A DNA stretch of 17,056 nucleotides, from contig CAMLDR010000090.1 in assembly GCA_946478775.1 (NCBI GenBank), forward strand, positions 1-17,056, written 5' to 3'. Position 1 is the stretch's first letter, and the number at the start of each line of letters is the position of its first letter. Source of the stretch: an uncultured Flavobacteriales bacterium (lineage in GTDB: Bacteria; Bacteroidota; Bacteroidia; Flavobacteriales; Crocinitomicaceae). Below are positions 14,165 through 17,056 of the stretch, one piece after another. A program made the translations under genes and the position numbers. The notes beneath the pieces are model-generated. The model was given only the letters and a program-made list of their open reading frames with translations. It searched no databases and was not told the DNA's origin.

Positions 14165-14222
14165 GGCCTCGTAACTCAGTCCGATGTTTACAGTCGGGAA
14201 TCAACTGCACTTCTAAGCAGTA
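14165..14222 (+). pseudogene. Degenerate tRNA-Arg 5' half (pseudo-tRNA or attachment-site remnant)
   Basis: The stretch begins GGCC and continues TAACTCAG...GAT, close to GGCC..TAGCTCAG...GAT of the intact tRNA-Arg 77 bases downstream. It then carries about 12 extra bases, followed by CAACTGCACTTCTAAGCAGTA (14202-14222), which matches the tRNA-Arg anticodon arm at 14267-14286 in every base apart from one inserted A. There is no T arm or acceptor 3' strand, so it cannot be a working tRNA. It may be left by an earlier integration or duplication at this tRNA. Confidence 0.5.
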
Positions 14223-15885
14223 TAAAAGGAGAAGACATTATGGCCCAATAGCTCAGCTGGATAGAGCAACTGCCTTCTAAGCAGTAGGTCTCAGGTTCGA
14301 ATCCTGATTGGGTCACCAAAAAGGAGAAATCATCAAATTCGATGGTTTCTCCTTTTTTATTTCCTCTTAAACTCCTTAATAACTCTGGGATTGGTGCAAA
14401 CATCGAATTCACTCTATTGGTTCGAACTGTATCATTTTGTCTGTCATAGATGATTCCATTGGGGAATATAATGTTTTGCAAAATTGTTCGTTCTCCTATT
14501 TCAGCTTTTTGCCAGTATTCATTGGGCTTAACACAGAAATTCACTACAAATTTTAAGCACTTTTCGAGGTTCGAATCCGCGAAGGTTATTTTTTGTAATT
14601 CCTTTTCGATTTCATAGATTTCACCTTTGTATTTTGAAGCATATTTATTGAATACTTCCGTTGTTACTTTTCCGATTGCATGATTTTCTTCTACCGTATC
14701 AATCTTGTTTTGCAACTCTGTAATTTTCGCTTTTTGTAATCGGGTATTATCAAAAAGTTCTTCAAAAAACGTGTTATAGAATTCTTTAATTCCTGTTTTG
14801 ATTATTTCTTTATCGCATTCATCAATTCTAAATATGCTCATAAGTGCCATAAATTGCTCATGCGCTTGTTTTGCGCTCTTATTGTTCTTACACCCTACCT
14901 TTCTGCATTTATAGTAATATAAGCCCTTCTTTTGCACTAAATACCCTGTCATGGGTGTTTCACACTCTTTACATTTCATGTAGCGTTTGAGTGGTAAGTG
15001 TTCATCTTCTTCTTTGTGAGTTACTGGATGATTTCGGGATTCAAGCACAATGTTATTGATTTTCAGGAATATTTCTTTTGAAACTGCGGGTTCGTGCTTT
15101 CCTTCAAATAGTTCGTTTGGAATTAATTTCGAAACGAGTAAACCACAGTAAAAAGGATTTGCAAAAATTTGTCCTAATCTGCGTTCATTGATACTCGTTC
15201 CCATGGATTGTAGTTTTCGCACAATCTCGGAATTACGCATCTGTTGGTTTGCTTTCCATAAAAAAGCTTTCTGAATCATTTTACCCGTTTCGTTTAAAAC
15301 AATCTTTTGTTTGTCCGCTTTCTGACCTCTATTCAAATTGGTGTAACCAACTGGGGGAGCAAATGGAAAGTAACCCTCCTGAATCAATTCACGCATTCCT
15401 GTAACCGTTTTATCTTTTCGTTGCTCATTGTCCATTTGACTGAACAGGAACAAAATCTTTTGTTGGAATGAACCCGACGAAGTTGTCGGGTCAAGTTCCT
15501 GCGTAACTGCAAGAGTAATAACTCCATATTTTTTCAATAATTCATCTGCAATTTGCGCACCACCCATTCCCGAACGGGAAAAGCGGTCATACGAATAAAC
15601 AATCACATAAGTAACATCTTTGGTTCGCTTAACAAACGAAAGCATCCGATTGAATTCTTTTCTATCGTCAGTTTTTGCGGATTCGTATGTTCCCCCAAAA
15701 TGGTTAATGATGTGCAGTCCTTTTTTTTCTGCGAAACTTTCACAGAATTTTTTTTGCGATTCTAAACTGGTGTTATCCTCTTGTGAATGATGGGAAACAC
15801 GGGTGTAAATTACCGCGTTAATTCCCTTCGGATTGCGCTTGTTATCTTTGTGCGCAAAGGATTTGAACGGGGTTAAATCTTTCAT
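14188..15885 (-). CDS. Large serine recombinase (site-specific integrase)
   Basis: Catalyses integration or excision through a phosphoserine intermediate. The frame has 565 codons. The resolvase domain (about 22-165) shows VIYTRVS with catalytic S31, and YSYDRFSRSG with catalytic arginines at 101 and 104. The recombinase domain follows (about 170-290: FPFAPPVGYT, IFANPFYCGLLV). A zinc ribbon C305-x2-C308...C327-x4-C332 and a coiled coil (about 383-432) complete a large serine recombinase. The native protein should end near residue 510 (LRGNKKG). Residues of about 510-523 are encoded by the tRNA-Arg terminator, 524-548 (including SGFEPET) by antisense tRNA-Arg, and the last part by the tRNA remnant. 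So the annotated tail is a product of the insertion point. The start ATG overlaps the stop of the upstream small gene. Confidence 0.9.
   Translation of the reverse strand: MKDLTPFKSFAHKDNKRNPKGINAVIYTRVSHHSQEDNTSLESQKKFCESFAEKKGLHIINHFGGTYESAKTDDRKEFNRMLSFVKRTKDVTYVIVYSYDRFSRSGMGGAQIADELLKKYGVITLAVTQELDPTTSSGSFQQKILFLFSQMDNEQRKDKTVTGMRELIQEGYFPFAPPVGYTNLNRGQKADKQKIVLNETGKMIQKAFLWKANQQMRNSEIVRKLQSMGTSINERRLGQIFANPFYCGLLVSKLIPNELFEGKHEPAVSKEIFLKINNIVLESRNHPVTHKEEDEHLPLKRYMKCKECETPMTGYLVQKKGLYYYKCRKVGCKNNKSAKQAHEQFMALMSIFRIDECDKEIIKTGIKEFYNTFFEELFDNTRLQKAKITELQNKIDTVEENHAIGKVTTEVFNKYASKYKGEIYEIEKELQKITFADSNLEKCLKFVVNFCVKPNEYWQKAEIGERTILQNIIFPNGIIYDRQNDTVRTNRVNSMFAPIPELLRSLRGNKKGETIEFDDFSFLVTQSGFEPETYCLEGSCSIQLSYWAIMSSPFILLRSAVDSRL
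14242..14318 (+). tRNA. tRNA-Arg(TCT), with encoded CCA
   Basis: Acceptor GGCCCAA (14242-14248) pairs with TTGGGTC (14308-14314); discriminator A at 14315, CCA at 14316-14318. The anticodon stem ACTGC/GCAGT encloses CTTCTAA, anticodon TCT at 14276-14278, reading AGA/AGG. The T arm is TCAGG-TTCGAAT-CCTGA. It is the only one of the three tRNAs here with an encoded CCA, which could come from the integrated element restoring the 3' end. The full antisense of this tRNA is read as protein by the recombinase frame. Confidence 0.97.
14318..14358. terminator. Bidirectional terminator of tRNA-Arg inside the recombinase frame
   Basis: AAAAAGGAGAAATCATC (14318-14334) and GATGGTTTCTCCTTTTT (14341-14357) pair along 17 bases with one T-G wobble and a six-base loop. 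On the plus strand a T-run follows (14353-14358) and ends the tRNA-Arg transcript. On the minus strand the complement of the A-run gives a T-run too, so it should also stop recombinase transcription, before that frame reaches a stop codon. Confidence 0.87.
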
Positions 15886-16157
15886 GGCTCTAAATTGTTT
15901 GTTTTACAGTAGGATTCTAATAGCACTAAGCACAAGGATTCAATATTTTCAATCAATTTTTCATACTGCTCCTTGGTGTACTTCTTGTACTTTGGAAGCG
16001 AAATAATATACTCGTATGTGAGTTTATTTCTTAACCGTTCTTTCGCTTCTTCAATTCGATGTTTAGCAAACGCACTCATGGGAACGAACTTTAGCGTTAA
16101 TCCCCTTTTGAATAAGAAGCACTTTGTTCGTGCTGTATGTAGCTGTAATGCTTGCAT
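15882..16157 (-). CDS. Small helical protein coupled to the serine recombinase
   Basis: A 91-residue frame from the ATG at 16157, or 65 residues from the ATG at 16079 (MSAFAKHRIEEAKERLRNK); the second start gives a more typical charged helical protein, the first adds a basic, cysteine-containing leader. I do not recognise the family. The body is mostly charged helix: RIEEAKERLRNKL, a middle stretch SLPKYKKYTKEQYEKLIENIESL, and a hydrophobic LCLVLLESY. Its stop codon overlaps the recombinase ATG as ATGA, so the two are translationally coupled. That position suggests an accessory factor of the recombinase, such as a directionality or regulatory protein, but no DNA-binding motif is plain. No TAnnTTTG box is seen upstream. 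Confidence 0.6.
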   Translation of the reverse strand: MQALQLHTARTKCFLFKRGLTLKFVPMSAFAKHRIEEAKERLRNKLTYEYIISLPKYKKYTKEQYEKLIENIESLCLVLLESYCKTNNLEP

Positions 16158-16262
16158 TTACTGATTTTCTTCTGTTTTTTCTATCCGTTTTCATGTGATT
16201 GGATTTTGCAATTACATAATTTTCTGAAACTCCGACCCACCCATTTTTGAGAAACTTTTATA

Positions 16263-16305
16263 AAAAACGCTGAACCCCAGTATTTATAAGCGATTCAGCG
16301 TTTTT
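16263..16305 (-). terminator. Terminator of the patatin-like gene
   Basis: AAAAACGCTGAA (16263-16274) and TTCAGCGTTTTT (16294-16305) form a 12-base perfect stem with a 19-base loop. On the minus strand the stem is followed by a T-run, fitting an intrinsic terminator about 20 bases after the patatin stop codon. It separates the patatin transcript from the small gene and recombinase. Confidence 0.82.
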
Positions 16306-16325
16306 ATATAAGGGTGGTGATTTTT

Positions 16326-17056
16326 CTATTCCCAATCGAGTGAATTCACAACCGATTGAGCGCACAAATACCCGTGCAAATACGAATCCATGACCATGGA
16401 ACGGGAAAAGTCCAACGCTCCTGAAAGTTCCCGAATCGGTTCAATAATTTTCACTTTGAACCGTCGAAGCTTCCGACCGTTTTCAGCTAACAATTCGAAG
16501 TTTTGCTCTTCCGCTTGTTTTACCAATCGGTTGATGCGCAAAAACTCGCTCACGTCAGTATCGCCGATTTCGCTTAGTGCTATATCGTAGATGCTTCGTT
16601 GAATAATATTCAGAATGTTTGGTTTTTCCTTCATGGTCGGAACTAAGCCCGTTCTGGTCGAAATAATCAAAAAATGGTATTCGTCCGAATCGGATTGATT
16701 CAACACGTAGCGTACTGCATCACCAAGCGGATTAATGTTTCTCAATCCACCGTCAATGAGGTTCGACGTTTCGAATTGAGTAGTCGAAATTCGGTCAACT
16801 GGCGACCAAATCAGGGGCATGGTTGAAGATGCTAGAACCGCCTTTTGAAACTCCGAATTATCTCTAAAATCAGTGTGTTTTGCACTGTAATAGTTTCCAT
16901 CGGTAAGTGATACGAAACCCGCTTGGAAAACTTCGCTTTTGATGTCCTTTAACTGAACAAGCAACTGCACTTTTTCAAATAACGGAGTATTGTCCGCAAT
17001 TGAGTTTAGTGTTTTGAGTTTGTCCATGATTTTTTGAAGGACTTTCTGCCGTGATC
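16326..17056 (-). CDS. Patatin-like phospholipase (C-terminal part, 5' end cut by window)
   Basis: A serine lipid acyl hydrolase of the patatin family. The frame stays open to the window edge (an internal ATG lies at 17027, preceded in frame by further codons), so at least 243 residues are present and the N-terminal third, with the oxyanion glycine loop and the GxSxG nucleophile, is missing. What is visible is typical: AGFVSLTDGNYYSA, a helix KAVLASSTMPLIWSPVD, then the catalytic Asp in IDGGLRNINPLGDAV (Asp codon at 16754-16752). The C-terminal part is helical and charged, without membrane segments, so the protein is probably cytoplasmic. It lies in the accessory region behind the recombinase with its own terminator. 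Stand-alone lipid metabolism or a phage-defence effector are both possible; the missing upstream neighbours would decide. Confidence 0.85.
   Translation of the reverse strand, partial: SRQKVLQKIMDKLKTLNSIADNTPLFEKVQLLVQLKDIKSEVFQAGFVSLTDGNYYSAKHTDFRDNSEFQKAVLASSTMPLIWSPVDRISTTQFETSNLIDGGLRNINPLGDAVRYVLNQSDSDEYHFLIISTRTGLVPTMKEKPNILNIIQRSIYDIALSEIGDTDVSEFLRINRLVKQAEEQNFELLAENGRKLRRFKVKIIEPIRELSGALDFSRSMVMDSYLHGYLCAQSVVNSLDWE

Larger units (their letters stand above)
14319..17056. mobile_element. One end of an element integrated at tRNA-Arg(TCT)
   Basis: A serine recombinase gene abuts the 3' end of tRNA-Arg with its own 3' end running into the tRNA, a coupled small gene stands behind it, and a patatin-like gene follows on the same strand. 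The left boundary is inferred to lie at or near the tRNA 3' end; the exact core is not visible. The right end is beyond the window, so size and further cargo are unknown. Confidence 0.6.

Noticed and set aside
14188..14316. The last 40 or so residues of the recombinase frame as a true protein domain
   Set aside because: Residues 524-548, including SGFEPET, are the antisense translation of tRNA-Arg, and the remainder is read from the tRNA remnant. This is a known signature of false coding across tRNA genes.
16326..17056. Naming the patatin gene as CBASS effector CapV
   Set aside because: The N-terminal nucleophile region and the upstream neighbours are missing, and no cyclase is in the window. 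The visible part fits general patatin phospholipases equally well.

Overview
The window looks like one assembled contig from a bacterium of the phylum Bacteroidota, most likely a Flavobacteriales relative. The case rests on promoters of the TAnnTTTG type with an upstream TTG, protein families typical of that phylum (a TonB_C/vWA fusion, a six-cysteine DsbD with a thioredoxin end, a DusB and PabB of that flavour), AT-rich spacers with 7-base repeats, and few visible Shine-Dalgarno sequences. I cannot name a genus. The first 47 bases are not biological: they are the end of an Illumina P7 primer, an 8-base index and the TruSeq read-2 adapter.

Positions 48-13638 look like ordinary chromosome. On the plus strand come the end of map (methionine aminopeptidase), an overlapping seven-helix membrane protein, a secreted TonB_C/von Willebrand A fusion protein and dusB. 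From 3789 to 11849 everything is on the minus strand. In transcription order: pabB and tilS (overlapping), a small conserved-looking protein, a lone DsbD N-terminal domain followed by full dsbD, then recG and a small secreted TonB_C-like protein. After a 472-base gene-free interval bounded by inverted AATTNNN heptad blocks comes a plus-strand PlsC-type acyltransferase.

Positions 13705-14358 form a tRNA cluster on the plus strand: tRNA-Ser(GCT), tRNA-Pro(TGG) and tRNA-Arg(TCT), with two good promoters and two strong hairpin terminators. A degenerate second copy of the tRNA-Arg 5' half sits just upstream of the intact tRNA-Arg gene.

Positions about 14319-17056 are accessory DNA, best read as one end of an integrated element. 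A large serine recombinase points back at tRNA-Arg and is translationally coupled to a small helical protein. Behind it, on the same strand, is a patatin-like phospholipase cut by the end of the window. The recombinase reading frame does not stop inside the element: it runs through the tRNA-Arg terminator and the whole antisense of tRNA-Arg. The integrated gene may therefore give a message without a stop codon. This junction, with the tRNA remnant, the small coupled gene and the patatin cargo, is the most interesting part of the window.
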